Assembly (NCBI GenBank): GCA_002495905.1
Contig: DAHJ01000022.1
Coordinates: 1-64,000 of the forward strand
DNA length: 64,000 nucleotides
From: Thaumarchaeota archaeon UBA223
GTDB lineage: Archaea > Thermoproteota > Nitrososphaeria > Nitrososphaerales > UBA57
Direction: 5' to 3'
Position numbers and translations under genes: made by a program. Below the pieces are notes generated by a model. The model was given only the letters and a program-made list of their open reading frames with translations, was not told where the DNA came from and searched no databases. Below are positions 52,411 through 61,606 of this stretch, piece by piece; the stretch's first letter is position 1; each line of letters opens with the position of its first letter.

Positions 52411-53493
52411 CTAGAAGAACCAAGCAAATAAAAGAGAAAGGCCAAAGATAAGATAGAGAAAACCGAACAAAGGAAGTAATTTGTTGTTTAAAGTTAATCC
52501 AGGAATTTTATATAAATAAGGAATCATTGATGCGAATCGAAAATATCCAGAGAAGAAAGAATATGCAGGCTGTAAAACAGATCCAAAAACAATTAATGAT
52601 AAACTAAAGTAATCAAGATGTTTTTTCTTGTAAATAAAATAGATAGATAAAATTAAAGCAAAGAAAATTGACCAAGTTAGGAACTCGTTGATTAAATAAT
52701 TTAGACCTGTAATCGCAGGAGTATTAACTCCTCCAAAGAAACGATTTTGAAAGAATGTTTGAAATGGAATTCCAATCATACTATGTGGAAATCCGGAATC
52801 TACACCTGAAGTAAAACGTAAGAAATGTTCTAAACCAAATCTGTAAATTAGATGCAATCCGTGAATTGAAATTGTAATAAAAGGAATTATAAAATATTTA
52901 AGAAATTTACGATCTTTTGTGAGTAAAAAGTATGGAAATGAGAAAATTACAAAATCTGGACGAGCTAATGAAGCGAATGCAAGAAAAATTGCAGAAATCT
53001 TAAAATTATCAGTTCGAAAATAATACAACGCACCAAACATGAATGTGAAAAATAATGGTTCATTCATGCCTCCATGTGTAGAGATGAGAAGAATAGGATT
53101 GAATGCATAAAATAAAACAGATGATTTAATGTTATCTAAAGAAACAACACGAGAGAACATTACCACGCTAAAAGAAAATGCAGTAATATTGATTAGTTCC
53201 ATTGTCAAGGCAGTAGCAAAAGGATTTCCTTGTGCAATAAGATATGTAATTAAAGGATAAAGAAATGTTGCATGACGAAAGCCACTTTCTTCAGGAGAAG
53301 ATGAAAAAGGATCAAGTGCTATATTATAATAAGAAGTTCCGTCAGTATCTGCTTTATCAGCAAAATGATGAACATCATAACCTAAAGCTAACCCAAAAAT
53401 AAAGAAAAAGAGATTGAAACTAAAGATTAAGAGAAATAATTTTCGTTCATCCTTTAGTTGTTCAGATAAGTAATCAATTATTTGTATAGCCAC
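52411..53493 (-). CDS. GT-C type membrane glycosyltransferase
   Basis: 360 residues with about 10 membrane spans and an early external loop containing ADKADTDGTSYYNIALDPF (about 45-64), the position where GT-C enzymes have their acidic catalytic motif. The later ASLARPDFVIFSFPYFL is shared by lipid-linked mannosyltransferase-like proteins. It probably uses a polyprenyl-phosphate sugar and acts outside. GTG 53493 is the start. It is divergent from the heptose genes and next to the S-layer operon, so glycosylation of the S-layer is plausible. Confidence 0.72.
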   Translation of the reverse strand: MAIQIIDYLSEQLKDERKLFLLIFSFNLFFFIFGLALGYDVHHFADKADTDGTSYYNIALDPFSSSPEESGFRHATFLYPLITYLIAQGNPFATALTMELINITAFSFSVVMFSRVVSLDNIKSSVLFYAFNPILLISTHGGMNEPLFFTFMFGALYYFRTDNFKISAIFLAFASLARPDFVIFSFPYFLLTKDRKFLKYFIIPFITISIHGLHLIYRFGLEHFLRFTSGVDSGFPHSMIGIPFQTFFQNRFFGGVNTPAITGLNYLINEFLTWSIFFALILSIYFIYKKKHLDYFSLSLIVFGSVLQPAYSFFSGYFRFASMIPYLYKIPGLTLNNKLLPLFGFLYLIFGLSLLFAWFF

Positions 53494-53586
53494 GTCTACC
53501 CATATATGAAAAAAGTTTCTATAAAAGCGTATACAAAAGACTTTTACAAAGACGAAAGATAGAAAGAAGTAAAGGAAGTTAAAAAA

Positions 53587-54585
53587 ATGGAAAGTAAATT
53601 AACCGCTATTGCTCCACATAGGATTAGTATTTGTGGTGGAGGAACAGATTTTCCTTCATTCTATAATAACCACAATGGAGCAGTAATCAATTTTGCAATA
53701 ACAAGATTTTCAAAAATTAGATTAAGAGTATTAAAAAATAAATATGTAGTAATTGCCAGTGATGTAGATGAATATTTTGAAGGTAGTAAAGATGAATTAT
53801 TAAAAATAAAAAATTCTTCAATGCCATTATATATGATAATGAAAAAAGGAATTCCTTCCAAGATTTCAATAAAAAGTGATGTACCTCCTGGAAGTGGTTT
53901 AGGATCTTCAGGTACATTAGCTGTAAACTTAGTTAATGCATTTCATCATATAGATAATAAAAAAAAGATTAAACCATTAGAGCTATCAGAAAAAGCTTAC
54001 AAATTAGAAGCTGAAATATTTAAAAAAGCAATAGGAAAACAAGATCATATGCCAGCAGCATTTGGAGGATTTAATTTCATAGAATATAGAAAAAATAAAA
54101 TTGTTGTAACACCATTTAAAAATAAAATATCTAATGCATTAACAGAAAATTGTTTACTTTTTTATTTAGGTATGACAAGAGATGCAGATAAAATATTACG
54201 AAGACAAGAAAAAAGAGTACAAAGTAATTCAGATGAAATGATTGATGTTCTAAAAACAATGAATAAATTAACAAGAAAAATGAGAAATGATCTTAATGAT
54301 GGAAACTTTAAAGAAGTCGGAAACACATTAGAAATTGCGTGGGAATTGAAAAAGAAATTTACTAAAGGTGTTTCAAATAAATTTATTGACAAAGTACATG
54401 ATCTTGCTATTGAATCAGGCGCATATGGTGCAAAAATCACTGGCGCGGGAGGAGGAGGTCATTTTTTGGTAATTGCAGATAAATCAAATCATAAGAACAT
54501 TATAAAAAATATACATAGTACGGGATGCAAGAGAGTTTTATTTGATGTTTCACTAAAAGGAGCTGTGGTAAATTATGGAAAATGA
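53587..54585 (+). CDS. hddA: D-glycero-D-manno-heptose 7-phosphate kinase-like (GHMP)
   Basis: 332-residue GHMP kinase. The opening RISICGGGTDFPSFYNNHNGAVINFAI is split by function: ISICGGGTDFP is the HddA/FGGY-like start, then DVPPGSGLGSSGTLAV (about 98-113) is the phosphate loop, GKQDHMPAAFGGF and KITGAGGGGHF the C-terminal motif. It phosphorylates heptose 7-phosphate at C1. It overlaps gmhA by 11 bases; the following gmhA and gmhB complete a heptose 1-phosphate route. Galactokinase/fucokinase-type homologues are alternatives. Confidence 0.85.
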   Translation: MESKLTAIAPHRISICGGGTDFPSFYNNHNGAVINFAITRFSKIRLRVLKNKYVVIASDVDEYFEGSKDELLKIKNSSMPLYMIMKKGIPSKISIKSDVPPGSGLGSSGTLAVNLVNAFHHIDNKKKIKPLELSEKAYKLEAEIFKKAIGKQDHMPAAFGGFNFIEYRKNKIVVTPFKNKISNALTENCLLFYLGMTRDADKILRRQEKRVQSNSDEMIDVLKTMNKLTRKMRNDLNDGNFKEVGNTLEIAWELKKKFTKGVSNKFIDKVHDLAIESGAYGAKITGAGGGGHFLVIADKSNHKNIIKNIHSTGCKRVLFDVSLKGAVVNYGK

Positions 54586-55123
54586 AAAATTTTTACAGGA
54601 TTCGAAAAAATCTATAGATAGTCTTATAGAAAACAATGATAAGATTTCTGAAATGATCAATGTATTGCAAGAAGTACGCAATAATAAAAGAAATGTTTTT
54701 GTAATTGGAAATGGTGGGAGTTCTTCAACTGCTTCACATTTTGTTTGTGATTTATTAAAAACTTCAATGAATGATAAACAACCAAGATTTAGAGCGCAAT
54801 GTTTTACCGATAATACACCAGTAATGACTGCATGGTCGAATGATGTTTCTTACGATGATATTTTTTCAGAACAGTTAAAGAATTTTGTTGAACAAGGTGA
54901 TATTTTGATTGCAATAAGTTGTAGTGGTAATTCACCTAATATTTTAAAAGCAGTAGACCAAGCTAAGAAAAATGGAATAAAAACAATAGGATTGACAGGT
55001 CAATCAGGTAAATTAAGTAATATAACTGATTTGGCAATCAAAGTACCTTCGGATAATATATTATTAATAGAAGGAGTTCACTCAGTTTTATTACATTATA
55101 TAACAGAAAGATTACGAGGATGA
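54575..55123 (+). CDS. gmhA: Sedoheptulose 7-phosphate isomerase-like SIS protein
   Basis: 182 residues, one SIS domain. VFVIGNGGSSSTASHF (about 41-56) is the phosphosugar-binding loop; DILIAISCSGNSPNILKAV and IKTIGLTG continue the fold; LLIEGVHSVLLHYI includes the late His seen in GmhA. It would convert sedoheptulose 7-phosphate to D-glycero-manno-heptose 7-phosphate. It overlaps hddA and, by four bases, gmhB. Confidence 0.88.
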   Translation: MENEKFLQDSKKSIDSLIENNDKISEMINVLQEVRNNKRNVFVIGNGGSSSTASHFVCDLLKTSMNDKQPRFRAQCFTDNTPVMTAWSNDVSYDDIFSEQLKNFVEQGDILIAISCSGNSPNILKAVDQAKKNGIKTIGLTGQSGKLSNITDLAIKVPSDNILLIEGVHSVLLHYITERLRG

Positions 55124-55566
55124 AATCACCCGCTTTATTTATCGACAGAGATGGAACAATAATTAAACAAATAGATGGGCATTATATATCATCTATAAAA
55201 CAAATTGAATTAATAGAAAATATTTTTCCAGCAGTTCTAATGTTGCAGAATGAAGGATATTTGATAATAATGGTAACAAATCAAGCAGGAATAAATAAAG
55301 GAATACTAAGTAACCAACTGGTAGATGAAATCAATCAGCATATAGTGAAATTGTTAAAGAAACGAGGAATAGATGTAACGGCAGTATATGTATGTCCACA
55401 TAAACCTGAAGAACAATGTAAATGTAGGAAACCCCAACCTGGATTACTACTTAAAGCTGCTAAAGAACATAATATTGATTTAGAGAATAGCGTGATAATT
55501 GGCGATACTGATAAAGATACTGAAGCAGGTCTCAATGCAGGTTTAAAGAAAGTGATTAAAATTTGA
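55120..55566 (+). CDS. gmhB: D-glycero-D-manno-heptose 1,7-bisphosphate phosphatase-like
   Basis: 148-residue HAD phosphatase. Motif I is FIDRDGTII, motif II VTNQAGINKG, the zinc-binding loop CPHKPEEQCKCRKPQPG (about 91-107) distinguishes GmhB from histidinol-phosphatase-like relatives, and motif IV is VIIGDTDKDTEAGLNAG. It would remove the C7 phosphate after the kinase step. ATGA overlap with gmhA and TTGA overlap with the next glycosyltransferase indicate one operon. Confidence 0.9.
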   Translation: MKSPALFIDRDGTIIKQIDGHYISSIKQIELIENIFPAVLMLQNEGYLIIMVTNQAGINKGILSNQLVDEINQHIVKLLKKRGIDVTAVYVCPHKPEEQCKCRKPQPGLLLKAAKEHNIDLENSVIIGDTDKDTEAGLNAGLKKVIKI

Positions 55567-56342
55567 AGATTACAATAATTACGCCAATACATGGAAAGAA
55601 AAAACATTATGCAAACATGATTCAAAAGATTGGATCAAGATTAAATGAACAAACAGTGAAACCTTTTGAATGGATTATTGTCTGTGATGATAAATCCACA
55701 TGGGTAAAAGATTTAGAAATACCCAAATTTACTACAATAAAAATTGCTGAGAAGAATAATATTTCATTAAAAAGAAACCTTGCATTAGATAGTGTTAATG
55801 GGAATTATGTATTATTATTAGATTCCGATCAAATACCAGAATCAAATGAATTAATTGCAGATTGTATAAAGAAATCTGAAGAAGGATTTAATCTAATTAG
55901 GATTCCAGAAAAATTTTCAGGAACTGGAGGATATTTGAAGAGAAGTTATCATCAACTTAGAGGTCTGTATTGGGAAAAGAGTGATGAAGGAATTCCAAGA
56001 TTTGTTAAAACTGAATTAGTAAAAAATAAAAGATTTGATCCAGAACGTTTACATTTTGAAGATGAGTTATTTTTTGAAGAACTAAGAACAGTACATAAAG
56101 AAGCAAAAGTTGAAAGTATAATTATTCATAACGAAGGATTTGAATTATATCCTAATTTACGAAAAGCAAGAATCGCACAAAAACAAAGTAAGAGTCATAA
56201 GATAAAAACGCCATTTAGATTAGATATTAAAACAATAATTTTAGAAACGCCATTGACTTTACTTCCAGGAGTAATTTTCATATTAGGATTAAGAACAATT
56301 GCAAAGAGAATTTTACCAGTAGAATCGGGAACATCAAGATAA
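55563..56342 (+). CDS. Family 2 glycosyltransferase with C-terminal membrane segment
   Basis: 259 residues. GT-A motifs: ITPIHGKKKHY at the start, EWIIVCDDKSTW, and VLLLDSDQIPESNE with the metal-binding DSD. A hydrophobic segment near 226-246 (LLPGVIFILGLRTI) follows a basic KQSKSHKIK stretch, so it may dock to the membrane. TTG 55563 overlaps gmhB (TTGA), suggesting that it uses the heptose made by these genes. Confidence 0.78.
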   Translation: MKITIITPIHGKKKHYANMIQKIGSRLNEQTVKPFEWIIVCDDKSTWVKDLEIPKFTTIKIAEKNNISLKRNLALDSVNGNYVLLLDSDQIPESNELIADCIKKSEEGFNLIRIPEKFSGTGGYLKRSYHQLRGLYWEKSDEGIPRFVKTELVKNKRFDPERLHFEDELFFEELRTVHKEAKVESIIIHNEGFELYPNLRKARIAQKQSKSHKIKTPFRLDIKTIILETPLTLLPGVIFILGLRTIAKRILPVESGTSR

Positions 56343-56381
56343 TCATCTGGGTTAAATACGAAGATTTCAGACATAATATTA

Positions 56382-56873
56382 ATGAAAGGGAAGACTGTAA
56401 AAGAATCAACAATTACCTCATCACACTTAATGCTGATAAAAGACTCGGGAAATTTTATTTTCGAGGCAGGAAAAACAATTCCAATGGTTCATGGTGGAAT
56501 ACTTATGACATTAATGGATGAGATAGCTGGAATGGTAGCAACTAAACATTCTGGAACTCAAGTTGCCACAGCATGCATAGATATGCAATTTGTATCCCCT
56601 GCATTTGCAGGAAATAGAATGATTTTAAAATCGTCTGTTAATTACACAACTAAAACATCTATGGAAATAGGCGTAAGAATTGAGGCTGAAGATATGAAAA
56701 CTGGAGTAATAAAACATACAAATTCATGTTATTTAGTAGCAGTTGCAATAGATAATGCTGGAAAACCAACCAATATACCTGCAATAATACCTGAGACTAA
56801 AGATGAACAAAGACGCTTTAATGAAGCAAAGGCAAGAAATGAAGAAAGACTGAAAAAAAGAATTAAAAATTAA
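56382..56873 (+). CDS. Hotdog-fold acyl-CoA thioesterase
   Basis: 163 residues of the YciA/BACH-type hotdog family: the catalytic-helix signature MVHGGILMTLMDEIAGMVATKHSG (about 35-58) and the strand FVSPAFAGNRMILKSSVNYTTKTSMEIGVRIEAED. The C-terminal 30 residues are charged and helical. It hydrolyses acyl-CoA; substrate chain is unknown. Converges on thrC with one base between. Confidence 0.85.
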   Translation: MKGKTVKESTITSSHLMLIKDSGNFIFEAGKTIPMVHGGILMTLMDEIAGMVATKHSGTQVATACIDMQFVSPAFAGNRMILKSSVNYTTKTSMEIGVRIEAEDMKTGVIKHTNSCYLVAVAIDNAGKPTNIPAIIPETKDEQRRFNEAKARNEERLKKRIKN

Positions 56874-56874
56874 A

Positions 56875-58089
56875 TTATTTCTTGATTAATTTCTGAATTT
56901 CATCTATATTAGAAGAGACTTCAGTGGGTTTTTCAACAAATTTAGTAATTATATCAGGATCTTTTAATCCATGACCTGTAGCTATACAAACTACTTCTTC
57001 ATCACTGGAAATAGTGCCATTACGAAGTAACTTTTTCAATGCTGCAATAGGGGCGGCGCTAGCAGGTTCTATGAATAAACCTTCAAGTTTAGCAAGATTC
57101 ATCTGGCCTTCAAGAATTTCTTTATCAGAAACAGTGGTAGCCAAACCGTTTGAATCGTAAATTGCTCGTAAAGCTTTTTTCCAACTAGCAGGAGCGCCAA
57201 TTCGTATTGCAGTAGCCAAGGTTTCAGGTTTTTGAACATTATTGACTTCCATTTTCCCTTCGGAAAACGCGGCAGAAATAGGAGAAGAACCTTCTGCTTG
57301 AACTCCTACAAGTTTAGGAAGTTTATCAATTATACCTAGTTGAAGGAATTCATTCAGTCCTTTCCAAATGGCACTAACATTTCCAGCATTGCCAACAGGA
57401 ACAATTATCCAATCAGGAATATGACCTAATTGTTCAAAGATTTCAAAGACAATAGTTTTTTGTCCTTCAAGTCGGAAAGGGTTAATTGAATTAACAAGAT
57501 AGATATCGTCGTATTTTCTAGATAGTTCTACAACTACTTCAAGACATTTATCAAAATTTCCATCAATTTGTAAAACATGAGCACCACAAATCATAGCTTG
57601 AGATAATTTTCCATAAGCAACTTTTCCAGATGGAATTAATACAATTCGTTTTAAACCACCACGAGCTCCATATGCTGCAAGAGATGCAGAAGTATTACCA
57701 GTAGATGCACAAGAAATAATTTTTGCGCCTAATTGTTTAGCTTTAGTAACTGCAACAGTCATACCACGATCTTTAAAAGATGCAGTCGGATTGTCTCCTT
57801 CATTTTTAATATGCAAATTATCTATACCAAAAAAGCTGGAAAGTTTTTTAGAATTATGTAAACGAGTACCGCCTTCTCTAAGTGTAACACGTTCAACACC
57901 AGAAGGAATAGGTAAGAAATCTTCATATTTCCATACAGATAAAGGAGAATCACGCCAATTAGAACCTAAATTATTAGATATTTTATCTAAATCATATTCA
58001 ACTTCAAGTAAATCATTACATTTTGAACAATTGTATAATATAGAATCTGTATCAAACAATGAAGAACAATTAATACATTTTAAATCCAT
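56875..58089 (-). CDS. thrC: Threonine synthase
   Basis: PLP enzyme converting O-phosphohomoserine to threonine, 404 residues. An N-terminal zinc-ribbon (Cys5, 8, 21, 24), TLREGGTRLHNS, the PLP-lysine Lys106 in TASFKDRGM, the SCASTGNTSASLAAYGARGG loop and the glycine-rich PVGNAGNVSA support the fold. Its start overlaps the thrB stop by one base. Confidence 0.95.
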   Translation of the reverse strand: MDLKCINCSSLFDTDSILYNCSKCNDLLEVEYDLDKISNNLGSNWRDSPLSVWKYEDFLPIPSGVERVTLREGGTRLHNSKKLSSFFGIDNLHIKNEGDNPTASFKDRGMTVAVTKAKQLGAKIISCASTGNTSASLAAYGARGGLKRIVLIPSGKVAYGKLSQAMICGAHVLQIDGNFDKCLEVVVELSRKYDDIYLVNSINPFRLEGQKTIVFEIFEQLGHIPDWIIVPVGNAGNVSAIWKGLNEFLQLGIIDKLPKLVGVQAEGSSPISAAFSEGKMEVNNVQKPETLATAIRIGAPASWKKALRAIYDSNGLATTVSDKEILEGQMNLAKLEGLFIEPASAAPIAALKKLLRNGTISSDEEVVCIATGHGLKDPDIITKFVEKPTEVSSNIDEIQKLIKK

Positions 58090-59027
58090 TATCTAATAAC
58101 ACGAGCTCCTTTTCCAATCTTAGTAAATATTACTGAAGAATCAAAACCTGCAGATTTAAATTGTTTTTTGAAACATTGTTTAATTTTTGGAAATAGTTTT
58201 TTATTGTCAGTAAATGATATAATTGAAGGTCCAGCACCGCTGATTGTAACTCCAAGAGTGCCAATATCTAATAATTCTGATTTGATTTTATTATAATTTG
58301 GAATAGTACTAGAACGAGCAGATTCTACAATATTGTCGTTCATTGATTTTCCAATGAGTTGTTTATTTCCATTGGAGAATCCAGCTACCATCATAGAAGC
58401 ATATGACGCATTCGCTACAGAATCAGTAAATTTTACTTTAGATGGAATTAATTTTCTTGCTTTACCAGTCTTTTTTGCGACAGATTTCGTTTTAGGGATA
58501 CCAATACAAACATGAAGGTTTTTAGGAGGAGAAAATGAGACAATATCTTCACAGGTAGATGAATTAATTACAACAAAACCACCGAATAGTGATCCCGCAA
58601 CGTTATCAGCATGACTAATTCCTGCAGAAGCAACTTCGCCACTAGCTGCAAATTTTAATTTTTCTGTATCAGACAATTTAAGAGAAAACAATCTATCTAG
58701 TCCAACAGTGACAGCAGCTGCAGTTGCAGCACTACTACCAAGGCCTTTTCCAGGAGGAACTCCTTTTTTCACAGTTAGATCAATACCGGGTAAATTAAAT
58801 TCTTTAAGAATATTGATTGCAACTATTCCGCCAGTATGTTCTTCAGGTTTAGTAGATATGCCAGATTTTAATCCAAGATTCTTTATAGATATTACAGAAT
58901 TATCATTCCTTGATATTTTGACTGTGTCAAATAAGTTGTCCAAGGATATGGCAAAACAATCAAAACCAGAACCAAGATTTGCACTAGAAGCAGGTCCTAA
59001 AGCAGTAATATTCTTTGTATTTTTCAA
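58089..59027 (-). CDS. thrB: Homoserine kinase
   Basis: 312-residue GHMP kinase: PASSANLGSGFDCFAISLDN (about 12-31) is the ThrB signature, VPPGKGLGSSAATAAA (about 85-100) the phosphate loop, and VTISGAGPSIISFT the C-terminal motif. TTG 59027 is the start. It makes O-phosphohomoserine for the adjacent ThrC and is divergent from hom across a 126-base gap. Confidence 0.95.
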   Translation of the reverse strand: MKNTKNITALGPASSANLGSGFDCFAISLDNLFDTVKISRNDNSVISIKNLGLKSGISTKPEEHTGGIVAINILKEFNLPGIDLTVKKGVPPGKGLGSSAATAAAVTVGLDRLFSLKLSDTEKLKFAASGEVASAGISHADNVAGSLFGGFVVINSSTCEDIVSFSPPKNLHVCIGIPKTKSVAKKTGKARKLIPSKVKFTDSVANASYASMMVAGFSNGNKQLIGKSMNDNIVESARSSTIPNYNKIKSELLDIGTLGVTISGAGPSIISFTDNKKLFPKIKQCFKKQFKSAGFDSSVIFTKIGKGARVIR

Positions 59028-59138
59028 TATATGCTAGTAATGTTTGAATAATATAATAATATATTCATATTTTACTCATAAAATATAAGGAATATTCGAT
59101 ATATTGAGAAATTGTTAATATGTTCGAGTAGGTAGATT

Positions 59139-59144
59139 AAGGAG
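59139..59144 (+). promoter_or_regulatory. Ribosome-binding site deciding the hom start
   Basis: AAGGAG lies nine bases before TTG 59154 and fixes this as the start of hom. The 126-base divergent gap (59028-59153) is very AT-rich and contains several TATA-like stretches and two TTCGA copies (around 59096 and 59123), but I cannot assign them to a regulator. Confidence 0.55.
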
Positions 59145-59153
59145 AATAATAAA

Positions 59154-60164
59154 TTGAGAACTATATTAATTGGACTTGGAACAATTGGTCAAAGTTATTG
59201 TCAATTATTAGAAAATAGAAAAGAAGATTTACTTAGAAATTATGGAATTGATTCGAAGATTGTTGCAGTTGCAGATTCAAAAGGAGTTGCAATAAATGAA
59301 AAAGGTATCAATATAAATGAGATATTAGAAATTAAAAACAAGAATAAATCAGTATCAGATCTTAGTATTGGTGATAAGAATAAAACATCTATTGATTTGA
59401 TTAATGAGATTGATGCAGAATTATTAGTAGATGCAACACCAACAAATATACAAGATGGAGAGCCATCGGCAAGTCTATTAGAAAGTGCAATGAAAACAAA
59501 AAAGAATATAATAACAGCAAATAAAGGTCCATTAGCACTTGCATTTTCTTCAGTAATTGAAAAAGCAGAATATAATAACGTAGTTTTGAAGTATAGTGCA
59601 ACAGTGGGCGGAGGAACACCGGTATTAGAATTTGGACGAAAATGTTTAGAAGCAGATAGGATATTGGAAATGCATGCAATATTAAATGGTACAACTAATT
59701 ATATGCTAACGGAAATGGATAATAGAGGATTAAGTTATCAAGAAGCCTTACAAGAGGCGCAAGAATTAGGATATGCAGAAACAGATCCAACATTGGATGT
59801 TGATGGTTTTGATGCAGCTGCAAAGTTAGTCATAATGGGTAATTTATTACTCGATAAGGAATTAGCATTAAAAGATTTAAAAATAGAAGGAATAAGAGAC
59901 ATAACACAAAAAGATATTACTAAGGCAAAAGATAATGGAGATACAATAAAATTGATTGCAAGTGTGAATGATATGGCAAAAGTTGAACCAGTAAGAATAT
60001 CGAAGAACGATCCAATGTCAGTAACGGGTGCATTATGTTCAGTGAAATTTGTTTCAGAATTTGCAGGTGAAGAAGTAATAATAGGAAAGGGAGCAGGCGG
60101 TATGGAAACTGCAAGTGCTATGATTCGAGATTTAGTTGAAATCAAACAAAATATGAGGGTTTAG
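59154..60164 (+). CDS. hom: Homoserine dehydrogenase
   Basis: Reduces aspartate semialdehyde to homoserine. The 336-residue protein has LIGLGTIGQSY (5-15, cofactor), VDATPTNIQDGEPS, TANKGPLAL, the catalytic-domain segment SATVGGGTPVLEFGR and LNGTTNYMLTEM, and DPTLDVDGFDAAAKLVI. There is no C-terminal ACT domain. Gap of two bases to lysC. Confidence 0.95.
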   Translation: MRTILIGLGTIGQSYCQLLENRKEDLLRNYGIDSKIVAVADSKGVAINEKGININEILEIKNKNKSVSDLSIGDKNKTSIDLINEIDAELLVDATPTNIQDGEPSASLLESAMKTKKNIITANKGPLALAFSSVIEKAEYNNVVLKYSATVGGGTPVLEFGRKCLEADRILEMHAILNGTTNYMLTEMDNRGLSYQEALQEAQELGYAETDPTLDVDGFDAAAKLVIMGNLLLDKELALKDLKIEGIRDITQKDITKAKDNGDTIKLIASVNDMAKVEPVRISKNDPMSVTGALCSVKFVSEFAGEEVIIGKGAGGMETASAMIRDLVEIKQNMRV

Positions 60165-60166
60165 AA

Positions 60167-61555
60167 ATGAAATTAGTATTAAAATTTGGAGGTACTTCAG
60201 TAGGAAATGGAACAAAAATTAGCAATGTATGTGAAATTGTCAAGAAGGTTAAAGAAGATAATCAAGTTATAGTAGTTTCATCTGCATTACAATCAACAAC
60301 TGATGAATTATTAGAATTAGCTGAATATGCAAAGAAGGGAAATGTTAACGAGAAGATCATTGATGAGATATCTCAAAGACATCATGGAGCAATTAAAGAG
60401 ATAATCAAGAATAATGAAATACAAAATGAGGTTTCTGGAATAATAAGTCAATTAATTAATGAATTAAAAAAGACAGTTGATGGAGTAATAATTGTTAAAG
60501 AACTTAGTGATAAAACTGAAGATAAGATTGTTTCTTTTGGAGAACGTTTAGCAGTACCAATTATATCTGCAAAACTTAGAGACATGGGAATAGAATCTAA
60601 ATTTTTTACAGGAGGAGACGTAGGAATAATGACCGATGATAATTTTGGAAATGCATCACCAATGATGAAAGTTACTCAACATAATGTTAAAAATAATTTA
60701 TCAGAATTAATTGAACATACAGTACCTGTAATTACAGGATTTATTGGGGAAACACAACAAGGAGACATATCAACAATAGGTAGAGGCGGATCAGATTTTT
60801 CTGCATCACTAATAGGGATGTGTTTAGGCGTTGATGAAATATGGTTTATGACGGATGTAGATGGTTTACTAACAGCAAATCCAAAAATTTATCCAACTGC
60901 AAAAACTATTCCACAATTATCTTATAATGAAGCTGTAGAAATGGCAACCATGGGAGCAAAAGGAATGCATGCACGAGCACTTGAACCTGCAAAAGATGCA
61001 AATATTCCTGTAAGGATAAAAAATACATTCAAACCGGAAGTAGATGGTACTTTAATCAATGATGAAGTGATTGTAAAACCTGATGAAATAACAAAAGCTG
61101 TTGCATCACTAAATGGATTAGCAATGATTACTATTGCTGGAATGAATATGGTTGGAAACCCGGGAACAGCAGGAGAGATATTCAGTATGTTAGGCAGAAA
61201 CAAGATAAACATAATAATGATTTCACAAAGTATTTCAGAGGCAAACATAACGTTTTTAATTAAACGTGAAAATTTAAGAAAAGCTGTAAGCGTTCTTCAA
61301 GTTAGTTTGTTAGGAAAGAGTTCTGTAACAGATGTTACATCAGATGATGAAGTATGTGTAGTATCAATCGTGGGAGCTGGAATGAAAGGAACAAGCGGAG
61401 TAGCAGCAAAGTTATTTAGTGCTATATCTGAAGTGAACATAAATGTAAAGATGATAGCTCAGGGATCTTCAGAGCAAAATATATCATTCGTAGTACAAGA
61501 AACTGATTTAAAACAAACAATCGAAGCAATTCATAAAGAATTCAAGATGGATTAA
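60167..61555 (+). CDS. lysC: Aspartate kinase
   Basis: First enzyme of the aspartate family pathway, 462 residues. KFGGTSVG (6-13) opens the kinase domain; SFGERLAVPIIS, FTGGDVGIMTDDNFGNA and TIGRGGSDFSASL carry substrate-binding residues; two ACT domains cover about 310-462 (ITIAGMNMVGNPGTAGEIF and VSIVGAGMKGTSGVAAKLF), so allosteric inhibition by threonine or lysine is expected. Follows hom directly. Confidence 0.96.
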   Translation: MKLVLKFGGTSVGNGTKISNVCEIVKKVKEDNQVIVVSSALQSTTDELLELAEYAKKGNVNEKIIDEISQRHHGAIKEIIKNNEIQNEVSGIISQLINELKKTVDGVIIVKELSDKTEDKIVSFGERLAVPIISAKLRDMGIESKFFTGGDVGIMTDDNFGNASPMMKVTQHNVKNNLSELIEHTVPVITGFIGETQQGDISTIGRGGSDFSASLIGMCLGVDEIWFMTDVDGLLTANPKIYPTAKTIPQLSYNEAVEMATMGAKGMHARALEPAKDANIPVRIKNTFKPEVDGTLINDEVIVKPDEITKAVASLNGLAMITIAGMNMVGNPGTAGEIFSMLGRNKINIIMISQSISEANITFLIKRENLRKAVSVLQVSLLGKSSVTDVTSDDEVCVVSIVGAGMKGTSGVAAKLFSAISEVNINVKMIAQGSSEQNISFVVQETDLKQTIEAIHKEFKMD

Positions 61556-61606
61556 TAAGATTTAAAACAATACTCTTAAATTTTCTAAAATGTTCTTGAA
61601 GATAAG

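Noticed and set aside
59088..59130. TTCGA repeats in the hom/thrB gap as a defined Lrp operator
   Set aside because: The copies are short, and AT-rich surroundings make such matches common; no clear palindrome with Lrp spacing is seen.
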